Below the pieces are notes generated by a model, which ran no database searches, was not told where the DNA came from, and saw nothing but the letters and a program-made list of their open reading frames with translations. From positions 21,719-85,718 of the forward strand of contig CAZKCI010000069.1 of assembly GCA_964551475.1 (NCBI GenBank): a DNA stretch of 64,000 nt, in the 5' to 3' direction. The number at the start of each line of letters is the position of its first letter. Position 1 is the stretch's first letter. Below are positions 1-7,741 of this stretch, in pieces. Made by a program: the position numbers and the translations under genes. The DNA is from CAZKCI01 sp964551475 (GTDB lineage Bacteria > Auribacterota > Erginobacteria > Erginobacterales > CAZKCI01).

Positions 1-1794
1 GGCGGCGATCTTCTCCTCGTTCGAGATCTGGAGGAGATTGGTGATCGCGCGGCCCTGGGCGGTGCGGCTGGCGGGCGGGATCTCGTAGACCTTGAGCCAG
101 TGCACCCGCCCGGAGGCGGTGAAGAAGAGGAGGTAGTCGTGGGTGGAGGCGGTGAAGAGGTGCTCCACGAAGTCCTCCTCGCGCGTGGTCATTCCGCTGA
201 CCCCCTTCCCCCCGCGTTTCTGGGAGTGGAAGGTGGAGACCGGGACCCGCTTGATATAACCACGGTGACTGATCGTGATCAGGGCCCCCTCGTCGGCCAC
301 CAGGTCCTCGATCCGGATCTCGCCTTCTTCGGGGGCGATCTCGGTGCGGCGCTCGTCCCCGTACTTTTCCTTGATCTCCTTGAGCTCCTCCACGATCAGG
401 GCCAGGACCTTCTTCTCGCTGGCCAAGAGCGACTGGAGGTGGGCGATCAGCTTGATCAGCTCCTTGTACTCCTCGTCGATCTTCTTCCCCTCGAGGTTGG
501 TCAGCTGGTAGAGGCGCATCTCCAGAATGGCGTCGGTCTGGAGGGCGGAGAGCTTGAAGCGCTCCATCAGCTTGACCTTGGCCTCGTCCCGGTTGGCGCT
601 GGACTTGATGATCTTGACGATGGCGTCGATATTCTTGAGGGCGATCTTGAACCCTTCCAGGATGTGCGCCCGTTTCTCGGCCACGTCGAGTTCGAAGCGG
701 GCCCGCCGGACGATCACCTCCTTGCGGTGATCGACGAAACAGCGGAAGAGGGACTTCAGGTCCATCACCCGGGGGCGGCCGTTGTCCAGGGCGAGGAGGA
801 TGACCCCGAAGGTGACCTGGAGCTGGGTCTTGTGGTAGAGCTGGTTGATCACCACTTTCGCCACCTCTCCCCGCTTCAACTCGGCCACGATCCGCATCCC
901 CTCCCGGTCCGACTCGTCGCGGAGGTCGCTGATCCCGGTGATTTTCTTTTCGTTGACCAGGGAGGCGATATCCGAGATGAGGGAGGACTTGTTCACGGCG
1001 TAGGGGATCTCGGTGATGATGATCGCTTCCTTCCCCCCCTTCATCGGCTCCACGCCCACCCGCCCCCGGATCTTCAGGTGGCCGCGGCCGGTGGAGTAGG
1101 CTTGGACGATCTCAGCCGTCCCCACGATCGAGCCCCCGGTCGGGAAATCGGGGCCGGGAATGACCTTCATCAGCTTCTTCAGGTCGATCTCGGGATCGTC
1201 GATGAAAAGGGTGATGGCGTCGATGAGCTCGGAGAGGTTGTGGGGCGGGATGTTGGTGGCCATCCCCACCGCGATCCCGGCGCAGCCGTTGGCCAGCAGG
1301 TTGGGGAACTTGCCGGGAAGAATCACCGGCTCCTTGAGCGTCTCGTCGTAGTTGGGGACGAAGTCGACCGTGTCCTTCTTCAGGTCGGCCAAAAGCTCCA
1401 AGGCCGGGGCGGTGAGGCGGGCCTCGGTGTAGCGCATCGCCGCCGGAGGATCGCCGTCGATCGAGCCGAAGTTCCCCTGGCCGTCGACCAGCCGGTAGCG
1501 CATGTTGAAGTCCTGGGCCATCCGGACCAGCGTGGGGTAGACCACCGCCTCGCCGTGGGGATGGTAGTTCCCGGAGGTGTCGCCGCAGATCTTGGCGCAC
1601 TTCCTATGCTTGGACCCGGGCGAGAGGGAGAGGTCGTTCATCGCCACCAGGATCCGGCGCTGGGAGGGCTTGAGCCCGTCCCGGGCGTCGGGGAGCGCCC
1701 GCGAGATGATCACGCTCATGGCGTAGGAGAGATAGGACTCCTTCATCTCGTCCTTGATGTCGCGGACGATCAGCTTCTCATTACGAGCATACAT
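1..1794 (-). CDS. gyrA: DNA gyrase subunit A (partial, C-terminus beyond window)
   Basis: Type II topoisomerase breakage-reunion subunit; with GyrB it introduces negative supercoils using ATP. The minus-strand translation begins MYARNEKLIVRDIKDEMKES at the ATG at 1794; an in-frame stop lies ten codons upstream with no other start between. The catalytic tyrosine is in AAMRYTEARL (Tyr122, numbering identical to E. coli). The quinolone-determining stretch reads HPHGEAVVYP, giving Ala83 and Pro87 instead of the enterobacterial Ser83 and Asp87. About 598 codons are in the window, covering the winged-helix, tower and coiled-coil parts; the beta-pinwheel domain is cut off at base 1. It follows gyrB on the same strand after 106 bp, so co-transcription is likely. 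The SRALPDARDGLKPSQRRIL motif is a PVC-like variant (family knowledge, from memory). Confidence 0.97.
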   Translation of the reverse strand, partial: MYARNEKLIVRDIKDEMKESYLSYAMSVIISRALPDARDGLKPSQRRILVAMNDLSLSPGSKHRKCAKICGDTSGNYHPHGEAVVYPTLVRMAQDFNMRYRLVDGQGNFGSIDGDPPAAMRYTEARLTAPALELLADLKKDTVDFVPNYDETLKEPVILPGKFPNLLANGCAGIAVGMATNIPPHNLSELIDAITLFIDDPEIDLKKLMKVIPGPDFPTGGSIVGTAEIVQAYSTGRGHLKIRGRVGVEPMKGGKEAIIITEIPYAVNKSSLISDIASLVNEKKITGISDLRDESDREGMRIVAELKRGEVAKVVINQLYHKTQLQVTFGVILLALDNGRPRVMDLKSLFRCFVDHRKEVIVRRARFELDVAEKRAHILEGFKIALKNIDAIVKIIKSSANRDEAKVKLMERFKLSALQTDAILEMRLYQLTNLEGKKIDEEYKELIKLIAHLQSLLASEKKVLALIVEELKEIKEKYGDERRTEIAPEEGEIRIEDLVADEGALITISHRGYIKRVPVSTFHSQKRGGKGVSGMTTREEDFVEHLFTASTHDYLLFFTASGRVHWLKVYEIPPASRTAQGRAITNLLQISNEEKIAA

Positions 1795-1831
1795 GTCCAG
1801 AAGTTCCGTAGAGTGTGAGGGGTATCAGCGA

Positions 1832-1897
1832 GGGAGTATTGGAGTGTTGGAGTAGTGGAGTAATGGGAGCCCAATACTCCAGTACTCCAATTCTCCT
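1832..1897. repeat. gyrB-gyrA spacer built of GGAGTATT-type repeats
   Basis: Degenerate tandem units of the form 'ggagtattggagt' run on the plus strand (1832-1866), followed by their complement 'ccaatactccagtactcc' (1870-1897). Together they can form an imperfect hairpin between gyrB and gyrA. The same unit recurs at 52858-52888. No function is assigned. Confidence 0.5.
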
Positions 1898-1900
1898 GTT

Positions 1901-4456
1901 TTAGACGTCCAGATTCTTTACGAAAAGCGCGTTCTTGAAGATGAATTCGCGGCGCGGCTCCACCGCGTCGCCCATCAGGATCGTGAAGGTCTCCTCCGCG
2001 GCCACCGCATCCGTGAGCGTGACCTGGACCAGCGTGCGCCGCTCCGGGTCCATGGTCGTCTCCCAGAGCTGCTCGGGGTTCATCTCCCCCAGCCCTTTGT
2101 AGCGCTGGATGGTGAGCCCCCGCCGACCGATCGCCTTGACCTGGGCGAGGATGTCCCGGGGGCCCGCGAGCGGGATCTTCTTCTCTTCCTCGATGAGCTC
2201 GAAGCTGGGCTTGTCCGTCTTCCCGGAGGGGCCGGCCTCCACCCCCAGCCCGGCGAGCTCCTTCAGGAGCTTCGAGATCTCGCGGGACTCGTAGATCTCC
2301 ATCACCTCGACCCCCTCGCCTCCGTTCCCCCCGTTGCCGCCGTTCCCCTCCTTGGTCTTGGAACGGACCTCGTCCCAGTCCTTGGAGATCTCGGAGAGCT
2401 CCTCGTCGTCGAAGAGGAACTTCTCCTGGTGGTCGATCCTCACCCGGTAGAGGGGAAGCTGGCCGGTCTTGGGCTTGCGGGCCTCCAGGAACTCGTCCCA
2501 GCCGATCCCCTTCTTCCTGAGCTGTCCGGCCTGCGACTCGATGTGGACCAGGATCTCCAAAAGCTTGCGCAGAGCGGCCGGCGTGAACTCCTTCTTGGTT
2601 GCCAGGTTGACCAGGCGGACGTCTTCCAGCCCCAGGTCGAGGAGCATCCGGTTCATCTCGTCGTCAGACTCGATGTACATCTCCTTGCTCTTCCGCTTGA
2701 TCTTGTAGAGCGGGGGCTTGGCCATGTAAACATAGCCGGTCTCCACCAGCCCCGGCATCTGGCGGTAGAAGAAGGTGAGCAGGAGCGTGCGGATGTGCGA
2801 GCCGTCGATGTCCGCGTCGGTCATGATCACCACCTTGTGATAACGGGACTTCTCGACCGCGAAGTCCTCGGCCCCGATCCCGGTCCCCAGGGCGGTGACC
2901 ATGGTCCGGATCTCTTCGTTGGAGAGGATCTTTATCGCCCGGGCCTTCTCCACGTTCAGGATCTTGCCCTTCAAGGGGAGGATGGCCTGGAAACGCCGGT
3001 CCCGCCCCTGCTTGGCCGAGCCGCCGGCCGAGTCTCCCTCGACCAGGAAGAGCTCGCAGACCGCGGGGTCCTTCTCCGAGCAGTCGGCGAGCTTACCCGG
3101 CAGCCCCCCGCTTTCCAGCGCCCCCTTGCGGCGGGTGAGATCGCGGGCCTTGCGGGCCGCCTCCCGGGCCCGGGCGGCGGTCAGGCACTTGTTGACGATG
3201 GTTCGGGCGATCGGGGGGTTCTCCTCCAGGAAAGCCCCCAGCCCGTCGTTCACCTCCGACTCCACGATCCCGCTGATCTCGGAGTTGCCGAGCTTGGTCT
3301 TGGTCTGCCCTTCGAACTGGGGATCCCTCACCCGGACGCTGATCACCGCCGTCAGCCCCTCGCGGATGTCCTCCCCGCTCATCGGGGGATCGTCCTCCTT
3401 GATCATCTTCTGGCCCCGGGCGTAGGCGTTGACGGTCCGGGTTAGAGCGGACTTGAACCCGGAGAGGTGGGTTCCCCCTTCGATGGTGTTGATGTTGTTG
3501 GCGTAGGAGTAGATGTTCTCGGCGTAGCCGTCGTTGTATTGAAAGGCGACCTCCACCTCCACGTTTTCCTTGCCCTTGGAGATGTAGAGGACCTTTTTAT
3601 GAAGGACGTTCTTGTTCTGGTTCAGGAACTGGACAAAGGTCGTGATCCCGCCCTTGTACTTGAACTCCTCGGTTTTGTCTGTCCTCTCGTCGGTCAGCGT
3701 GATCCGGACGTCCTGGGTGAGGAAGGCGAGCTCGCGCAGCCTCTTCGCCAGAATGTCGTAGCTGTACTCAAACTTCCCGAAGATCTCCTCGTCGGGGCGG
3801 AAGGTGACCGTGGTCCCGTTCCCCTTGGTCTTCCCCACCACCTTGAGCTGCGAATCGGTCATCCCCCGCTCGAAGCTGATGTGGTGGACCTTCCCCTCCC
3901 GCCGGACTTCCACCTCCATCCATTCGGACAGGGCGTTGACCGCGGAGACGCCCACACCGTGGAGACCTCCGGAGACCCGGTAGACCTTGCTGTCGAACTT
4001 TCCTCCGGCGTGGAGAGTGGTGAGGACGACTTCGATCGCCGGCTTCTTGACCGTCTTGTGCATGTCGACCGGGATGCCCCGGCCGTTGTCGACTACGGTC
4101 ACCGAGTTGTCGGCGTGGACGATGACGTCGATCTTGTCGCAGAACCCCCCCATCGCCTCGTCGATCGAGTTGTCCACCACTTCATAGACCATGTGGTGAA
4201 GACCCCGGACGCTGGTGTCACCGATATACATCGCCGGGCGTTTGCGGACCGCCTCGATCCCGCCCAGAACCTTGATCGTGGTCGCGTCGTAGGCCTTGGA
4301 GGCGGCGGCAGTGGCGGCCGATGTGGTCTCAGCCTCGGTCGGCGCAGCGGGGGAAGCGGACGGCGACACTTTCTCCGGAACCTCGGGCGCCTTCGGGGGC
4401 ACCTGGGGCTGCTTCTCTGGGGCCGCCTTCTCTGGCGTTGCTTTCTTCTTAGCCAT
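1901..4456 (-). CDS. gyrB: DNA gyrase subunit B
   Basis: ATPase subunit of DNA gyrase, 851 aa. After an unusual Ala/Pro/Lys/Glu-rich N-terminal extension of about 55 residues comes the GHKL ATPase domain (VLGGIEAVRKRPAMYIGDT; EVVDNSIDEA; DNGRGIPVD; GGLHGVGVSAVNALS). The TOPRIM domain follows (ELFLVEGDSAGGSA; the metal-binding DADIDGSH), then the conserved tail QRYKGLGEMNPEQLWETTMD. A roughly 170-residue insertion sits between TOPRIM and that tail, as in E. coli-type GyrB, and it includes a Gly-Asn run (GNGGNGGNGGEG). Its length is close to the 804 aa of E. coli GyrB plus the extension. It sits between dciA and gyrA on the minus strand. The extension could be an over-long start call, but no better internal start before the ATPase core is obvious. 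Confidence 0.97.
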   Translation of the reverse strand: MAKKKATPEKAAPEKQPQVPPKAPEVPEKVSPSASPAAPTEAETTSAATAAASKAYDATTIKVLGGIEAVRKRPAMYIGDTSVRGLHHMVYEVVDNSIDEAMGGFCDKIDVIVHADNSVTVVDNGRGIPVDMHKTVKKPAIEVVLTTLHAGGKFDSKVYRVSGGLHGVGVSAVNALSEWMEVEVRREGKVHHISFERGMTDSQLKVVGKTKGNGTTVTFRPDEEIFGKFEYSYDILAKRLRELAFLTQDVRITLTDERTDKTEEFKYKGGITTFVQFLNQNKNVLHKKVLYISKGKENVEVEVAFQYNDGYAENIYSYANNINTIEGGTHLSGFKSALTRTVNAYARGQKMIKEDDPPMSGEDIREGLTAVISVRVRDPQFEGQTKTKLGNSEISGIVESEVNDGLGAFLEENPPIARTIVNKCLTAARAREAARKARDLTRRKGALESGGLPGKLADCSEKDPAVCELFLVEGDSAGGSAKQGRDRRFQAILPLKGKILNVEKARAIKILSNEEIRTMVTALGTGIGAEDFAVEKSRYHKVVIMTDADIDGSHIRTLLLTFFYRQMPGLVETGYVYMAKPPLYKIKRKSKEMYIESDDEMNRMLLDLGLEDVRLVNLATKKEFTPAALRKLLEILVHIESQAGQLRKKGIGWDEFLEARKPKTGQLPLYRVRIDHQEKFLFDDEELSEISKDWDEVRSKTKEGNGGNGGNGGEGVEVMEIYESREISKLLKELAGLGVEAGPSGKTDKPSFELIEEEKKIPLAGPRDILAQVKAIGRRGLTIQRYKGLGEMNPEQLWETTMDPERRTLVQVTLTDAVAAEETFTILMGDAVEPRREFIFKNALFVKNLDV

Positions 4457-4487
4457 TCCCTCTCACCCTCCTTGACCCGGCAAAAAC

Positions 4488-4653
4488 AAGCCGCGGATTT
4501 CGCGGATTACGCGGATTTATACCTGGCTGGCTTTTCGGTTGTCGATGATTTATGGACAGAGACTTGTCTACACACAAGACACGGTACCAGCCGACTATCT
4601 ATCTCAGCATTCCCCAATTCTTAATCCGCGCTAATCCGCGCAATCCGCGGCTT
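4488..4653. repeat. Inverted-repeat element with CCGCGGATT arms
   Basis: The left arm at 4488-4517 (starting aagccgcggatttcgcgg) and the right arm at 4623-4653 (ending caatccgcggctt) are near-perfect reverse complements of about 30 bp, with one substitution and one extra base. Each arm is itself a short-period tandem of 'cgcggatt'. About 105 bp separate them. The right arm ends exactly at the dciA stop codon. It looks like a MITE-like or palindromic intergenic element; no transposase is present. Confidence 0.65.
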
Positions 4654-5027
4654 TATTCTTTTTCAGTCGAGCCAGGAGCCGAGCCGTCCGCGGCTTCGAC
4701 TTCACCGACCCGGAAGGCCAGCGACTTGATCAACGGTTTCCCCAGCTTCTGGTTCAGGTTTTCGATGATCTTCTTCTTGAAATACCTCTCCAGTTCCGCG
4801 TGCCAAGCCGAGCTGTCCACCGTCACCAGGAGCTTCCCCAGGCGAAAGGATCGGGGGGAGGCATGCGCGGCCACGGAGCGCCCCACCGCCGAAGACCAGA
4901 GCTTCAGGATGCGGCTGTTCTCCAGGCTCTCTTCCAGCCCGGCCTGCCTGAGGACCCGGGAGAGGATTCCGCCGATGGACTCGGCGCCGGCTTTCGGTTT
5001 CCGTCCCGCCATCAATCCCACATACAC
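4653..5027 (-). CDS. dciA: DUF721 / DciA-like protein
   Basis: Small 124-aa protein with the DUF721 pattern: a helical N-terminus (ILSRVLRQAGLEESLENSRILKLWSSAVG) followed by the conserved beta core (LVTVDSSAWHAELERYFKKKIIENLNQKLG) and IKSLAFRVGEV. In bacteria lacking DnaC/DnaI, DUF721 proteins (DciA) act as loaders of the replicative helicase DnaB. The gene lies between dnaN and gyrB, a common DUF721 location, which supports a replication role. An internal Met (MAGRKPKAG, five codons in) is an alternative start. The family call is from visible motifs; the loader function is family knowledge. Confidence 0.85.
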   Translation of the reverse strand: MYVGLMAGRKPKAGAESIGGILSRVLRQAGLEESLENSRILKLWSSAVGRSVAAHASPRSFRLGKLLVTVDSSAWHAELERYFKKKIIENLNQKLGKPLIKSLAFRVGEVEAADGSAPGSTEKE

Positions 5028-5084
5028 GTTATTGCATGCATCTTCTCAAACCGAAGCTGATTTCCCGAATCGTCAGATTCTGTT

Positions 5085-5207
5085 GATAGGTTAAGGTTAA
5101 GAAGTGGGTTTGGTTAATAGGTGAGGTTAATGGTATGGCTCGCCTGCCCGGCCGACACCATCAACCTGACCCATCCACCAGACTCACTTCTTAACCCACT
5201 ACCTATC
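5085..5207. repeat. Copy 1 of a ~123-bp palindromic element
   Basis: Arms gataggttaaggttaagaag (5085-5104) and cacttcttaaccc...acctatc (to 5207) are imperfect reverse complements. The interior also matches the copy at 26517-26640 (shared ggttaatggt, cctgacccat and accag blocks). Both copies sit just beyond the stop codon of a housekeeping gene (dnaN here, eno there). Non-coding; possibly a MITE or a large terminator-like hairpin. Confidence 0.7.
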
Positions 5208-5233
5208 TACATCGTTTGCGGGCGTAGCCCGTC

Positions 5234-6328
5234 TTAAGACATTTTCATGGGCATGATGACGCAGAGGAACCGGTCGTCGGTCCGGAAGATTCCCGGGCTG
5301 TTTCCGTCGACCAGTTCCAGGGTGACGTTATCATCGTCCACCGATTTGAAAACATCCCCGATGAACTGGGGGTTGAAGGTCAGCTCCACTTCCATCCCCT
5401 TGTAATCCAGTGGCATCTCTTCCCGGGACTCCCCCACTTCGGGGGCCCCCGAGGAGACCGTAACCCCGCCCGCCTTAAAGGCGAACTTGACCGAGTTGGC
5501 CTTCTCGCTGGTCAAAAGCGACATCCTCCTCACCACCTGGAGAAATTCCTCCCGGGGAAGCAGGATCTTCTCCTTGATCTTCGTCGGGATGACCTGCTGC
5601 CAGTTGGGATAGCGGCCTTCCAGGAGACGAGCGATAAAATGGACTTTCGGGAACTGGAATCCGGCCTGACGGGCGCCGACTTTGATGAGGACATCCCCTT
5701 CCTCGGCCAATATCCTTTGCAATTCCAGGACGGCCTTGAGGGGAAGTATGATCTCCTTCTTCATCCCCGAGGGAACAGTGGCATCGGCCAGGGCCATCGC
5801 CAGGCGCCTTCCGTCGGTGGCCACCGCGGTGAGCTTCCCGACGTCGAAAGAGAGAAGGACGCCGTTGAGCTGCTGGCGGGACTGGTCTTGCGCGCAGGCG
5901 TAGGCGGTCCGCTGGAGAACGACCCTCAAGTCTCTCTGCTTGACCGTGACATCTTCGGCGCCTTTCAACTCGGGCTGGGCGGGAAAATCCTCCCGGGGCA
6001 GCCCCATCATCCGGAAGTAAGCTTTTCCGCTCTGGATCTTGGTTATGTTATCATCGCCCGAGGAGATATCCGCTTCCTGTCCGGGAAGCTCGCGGACGAT
6101 GTTCATGAATCTTCGCCCGGGAATGGTCGCGCTTCCTTTCTCCTTCACCTTGGCCGGAAAGACGGAATTGATCCAGAGCTCAAGATCGCTTCCTATGATC
6201 CTCCCCTCCTCTCCCTCCGCTTCCAGAACAACATGGGAAAGGATGGGAAGCATGGACTTGGACCCGATCACTCCCTGGAGAGGCCCGATAGCCTGAAGAG
6301 CGTCTTCTTTCTGAAAAGAAAGCTTCAT
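5234..6328 (-). CDS. dnaN: DNA polymerase III sliding clamp (beta subunit)
   Basis: Ring-shaped processivity clamp of DNA polymerase III, 364 aa, the usual length for DnaN. The N-terminus MKLSFQKEDALQAIGPLQGVI is typical. The three clamp domains are recognisable, including VVLQRTAYACAQDQSRQQLNGVLL, VATDGRRLAMA and EGRYPNWQQVIP. The C-terminus RFLCVIMPMKMS is the canonical beta-clamp ending. Start chosen at the ATG at 6328, just downstream of a good minus-strand promoter (6398-6426). It is the first gene to the left of the probable origin and is transcribed away from it, with dciA, gyrB and gyrA following. Confidence 0.97.
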   Translation of the reverse strand: MKLSFQKEDALQAIGPLQGVIGSKSMLPILSHVVLEAEGEEGRIIGSDLELWINSVFPAKVKEKGSATIPGRRFMNIVRELPGQEADISSGDDNITKIQSGKAYFRMMGLPREDFPAQPELKGAEDVTVKQRDLRVVLQRTAYACAQDQSRQQLNGVLLSFDVGKLTAVATDGRRLAMALADATVPSGMKKEIILPLKAVLELQRILAEEGDVLIKVGARQAGFQFPKVHFIARLLEGRYPNWQQVIPTKIKEKILLPREEFLQVVRRMSLLTSEKANSVKFAFKAGGVTVSSGAPEVGESREEMPLDYKGMEVELTFNPQFIGDVFKSVDDDNVTLELVDGNSPGIFRTDDRFLCVIMPMKMS

Positions 6329-6389
6329 AAATAACCTCCGGCTTTAGGTCCCGAAGCAAGACCCTTTCGGTCATTCTGGCACAGTCCGA

Positions 6390-6735
6390 AAAAGCATATT
6401 ATCAGCATGATATTGAAAAATGTAAACAAAATAATGGTAATAAGGGGTGTGGATATCTGGATAAGCGGTCTTTTTGAGAGGCCAAACGCTCTCCCGGCGG
6501 CCTGTTGATAAAGTCCCTGGGGAAGGGGATAACAGACGGTTCCCTGCCCGGCTCCTCCTATTCCCCACCTTATCAACAGGAATTCGGGGCGAATTTTCCA
6601 CCCTCTGTAGATAACCGGTTTATCCACATCCCTCAACAGGTTATGCACAACTCTTACGTATCTGAGGCGCAGGGAGAAAACTATGGGAGAGACTGAAAGG
6701 CGGCGGTTGGGAACAAGTTATCAACAGGTGGATAA
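6390..6735. other. oriC: Probable chromosomal replication origin (oriC) with DnaA boxes
   Basis: DnaA-box-like 9-mers cluster within 290 bp. TTATCCACA (6620-6628) and TTATGCACA (6641-6649) match the TTATNCACA consensus. TTATCAACA occurs at 6570-6578 and 6718-6726 on plus and 6503-6511 on minus. TTATCTACA is at 6606-6614 (minus), ATATCCACA at 6448-6456 (minus) and TTATCCACC at 6727-6735 (minus). An AT-rich stretch (6394-6445) flanks the first box and could be the unwinding element. Gene direction reverses here: dnaN, dciA and gyrBA run left, rpmH to parB and beyond run right. No protein-coding gene is supported in 6329-6932. dnaA, often found beside such origins, is absent. Confidence 0.85.
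6398..6426 (-). promoter_or_regulatory. Sigma70-type promoter for dnaN
   Basis: On the minus strand, -35 TTTACA (complement of 6421-6426) and -10 GATAAT (complement of 6398-6403) are separated by exactly 17 bp. Each hexamer matches five of six consensus bases. It lies about 70 bp upstream of the dnaN start and overlaps the AT-rich part of the probable origin. Confidence 0.65.
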
Positions 6736-6777
6736 TCGGAAAGATCGGGAAGCCCGCGATCTTCCCGATCTTTCCGA
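6736..6777. other. Perfect 17-bp-stem hairpin next to the DnaA boxes
   Basis: Arms tcggaaagatcgggaag (6736-6752) and its exact complement (6761-6777) flank an 8-nt loop. It begins one base after the last DnaA-box-like site. It could be an origin structure or a terminator-like insulator; there is no T-run. Confidence 0.7.
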
Positions 6778-6806
6778 CGTTTGTTCTGGGCGGCGGTTAT
6801 ATTTCC

Positions 6807-6845
6807 TCGAATTTCCCGTCGCTCGAAGATCGACGGGAAATTCGA
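6807..6845. other. Perfect 15-bp-stem hairpin upstream of the rpmH promoter
   Basis: Arms tcgaatttcccgtcg (6807-6821) and the exact complement (6831-6845) enclose a 9-nt loop. It lies directly between the origin and the rpmH promoter (-35 at 6862), so it may insulate transcription from the DnaA-box cluster. Confidence 0.7.
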
Positions 6846-6861
6846 GACGGGGAATTCGGGA

Positions 6862-6889
6862 TTGACATGGGATAGGGCCGCTCTATAAT
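6862..6889 (+). promoter_or_regulatory. Sigma70 promoter for rpmH-rnpA
   Basis: Perfect -35 TTGACA (6862-6867) and perfect -10 TATAAT (6884-6889) with a 16-bp spacer, 43 bp upstream of the rpmH start codon. It is the strongest consensus promoter I found and fits expression of a ribosomal protein gene. Confidence 0.9.
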
Positions 6890-6932
6890 TCACGTCTGCT
6901 CGTATCCGGCAGAGGAAAGGAATGGTGAAGCC

Positions 6933-7070
6933 ATGAAAAGAACGTATCAGCCGTCCAAGATCAAGCGGAAAAGAACGCACGGATTTTTCGCCCGTCAGTC
7001 TTCTCATACCGGGAGGGAAGTTCTGAGGAGACGGAGGCAGAAGGGAAGGAAGAAGCTGACCCGGGTATGA
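6933..7070 (+). CDS. rpmH: 50S ribosomal protein L34
   Basis: The 45-aa product begins MKRTYQPSKIKRKRTHGFFA and continues with a very basic tail (VLRRRRQKGRKKLTRV), the unmistakable pattern of bacterial L34. The segment where many L34 proteins have GFRARM reads GFFARQ here. It is a component of the large ribosomal subunit. The purine-rich agaggaaaggaatggtg lies upstream of the ATG at 6933. Ten bases separate its stop from rnpA, the classic rpmH-rnpA arrangement, read from the strong promoter at 6862-6889. Confidence 0.97.
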   Translation: MKRTYQPSKIKRKRTHGFFARQSSHTGREVLRRRRQKGRKKLTRV

Positions 7071-7080
7071 TTGAGGAAGG

Positions 7081-7431
7081 ATGAAGTCTTTTTCCCTCCC
7101 CAAGAGCCGAATACTGAAGAAACCCGATCAGTTCAGAAGACTGATCAGGAACGGCCGGCGCAGCAGGGGAGGAAGGATCAACCTTTATTACCTTCCCGCG
7201 CAATCGGCGCCGGGGAGTGTCGGCTTTACCACGGTCAGGAAGCTGGGTCGGGCCGTCGACAGGAATCGCGCCCGCAGGCTTATGCGTGAAGTCTTCCGGA
7301 TTCACCAGGAAAAGATCCGGAAGGGCAACGATTATCTCCTCCAGTGGAAAGACAGCGTGGCGGGATGGAAGTTCGCCGATGCCGAAAAGGATATATTGGC
7401 TGTTTTGTCGCGAGAAGGGCTTATTCAGTGA
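7081..7431 (+). CDS. rnpA: Ribonuclease P protein component
   Basis: Protein subunit of RNase P (116 aa), which assists the catalytic RNA in trimming tRNA 5' leaders. The signature RNRARRLMREVFR corresponds to the conserved RNR motif. The N-terminal strand residues LKKPDQFRRLIRNGRR and VGFTTVRKLGRAVDRNRARR are also typical. The start at ATG 7081 follows ttgaggaagg. It overlaps yidD by four bases (GTGA). The order rpmH-rnpA-yidD-yidC-mnmE is widely conserved. Confidence 0.95.
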   Translation: MKSFSLPKSRILKKPDQFRRLIRNGRRSRGGRINLYYLPAQSAPGSVGFTTVRKLGRAVDRNRARRLMREVFRIHQEKIRKGNDYLLQWKDSVAGWKFADAEKDILAVLSREGLIQ

Positions 7432-7643
7432 TTTCACTCATACTTACCTCAATTATCAGACTTTATCAGGCGACATTTGCCCATATATTTCCTAGATGTT
7501 GCCGGTTTTATCCCTCTTGCTCTGAGTATGCAGTCCAATCAATCAAGGCCCATGGTCCCTTCCTGGGTTCGCTCAAAGCATTGGGGAGAATCTGCCGCTG
7601 TCATCCTTTTCATCCCGGGGGCTATGATCCGGTTCGGGGGTGA
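7428..7643 (+). CDS. yidD: Membrane protein insertion efficiency factor YidD
   Basis: A 71-aa protein beginning at GTG 7428 inside the rnpA stop codon, giving translational coupling. It carries the family signature of clustered cysteines: CCRFYPSCSEYAVQSI then ALGRICRCHPFHPGGYDPV. An amphipathic N-terminal helix (ISLILTSIIRLYQ) precedes it. YidD assists insertion of proteins by YidC, whose gene is next. The reading frame stays open further upstream, but that part is rnpA sequence in another frame, so GTG 7428 is the more credible start. Confidence 0.93.
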   Translation: MISLILTSIIRLYQATFAHIFPRCCRFYPSCSEYAVQSIKAHGPFLGSLKALGRICRCHPFHPGGYDPVRG

Positions 7644-7741
7644 GTTTATTTATATAATCACAACATGTTTAATTCCAAATTGTTACAAATATTTGCCGGT
7701 GATTGATATCCCCGGAAAATATTTGTAAAAGGAGCGTCGCA

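Noticed and set aside
6329..7103. Small open frames within the origin and opposite rpmH/rnpA
   Set aside because: They run through DnaA boxes and hairpins, have no Shine-Dalgarno or recognisable product, and overlap clear rpmH and rnpA genes.
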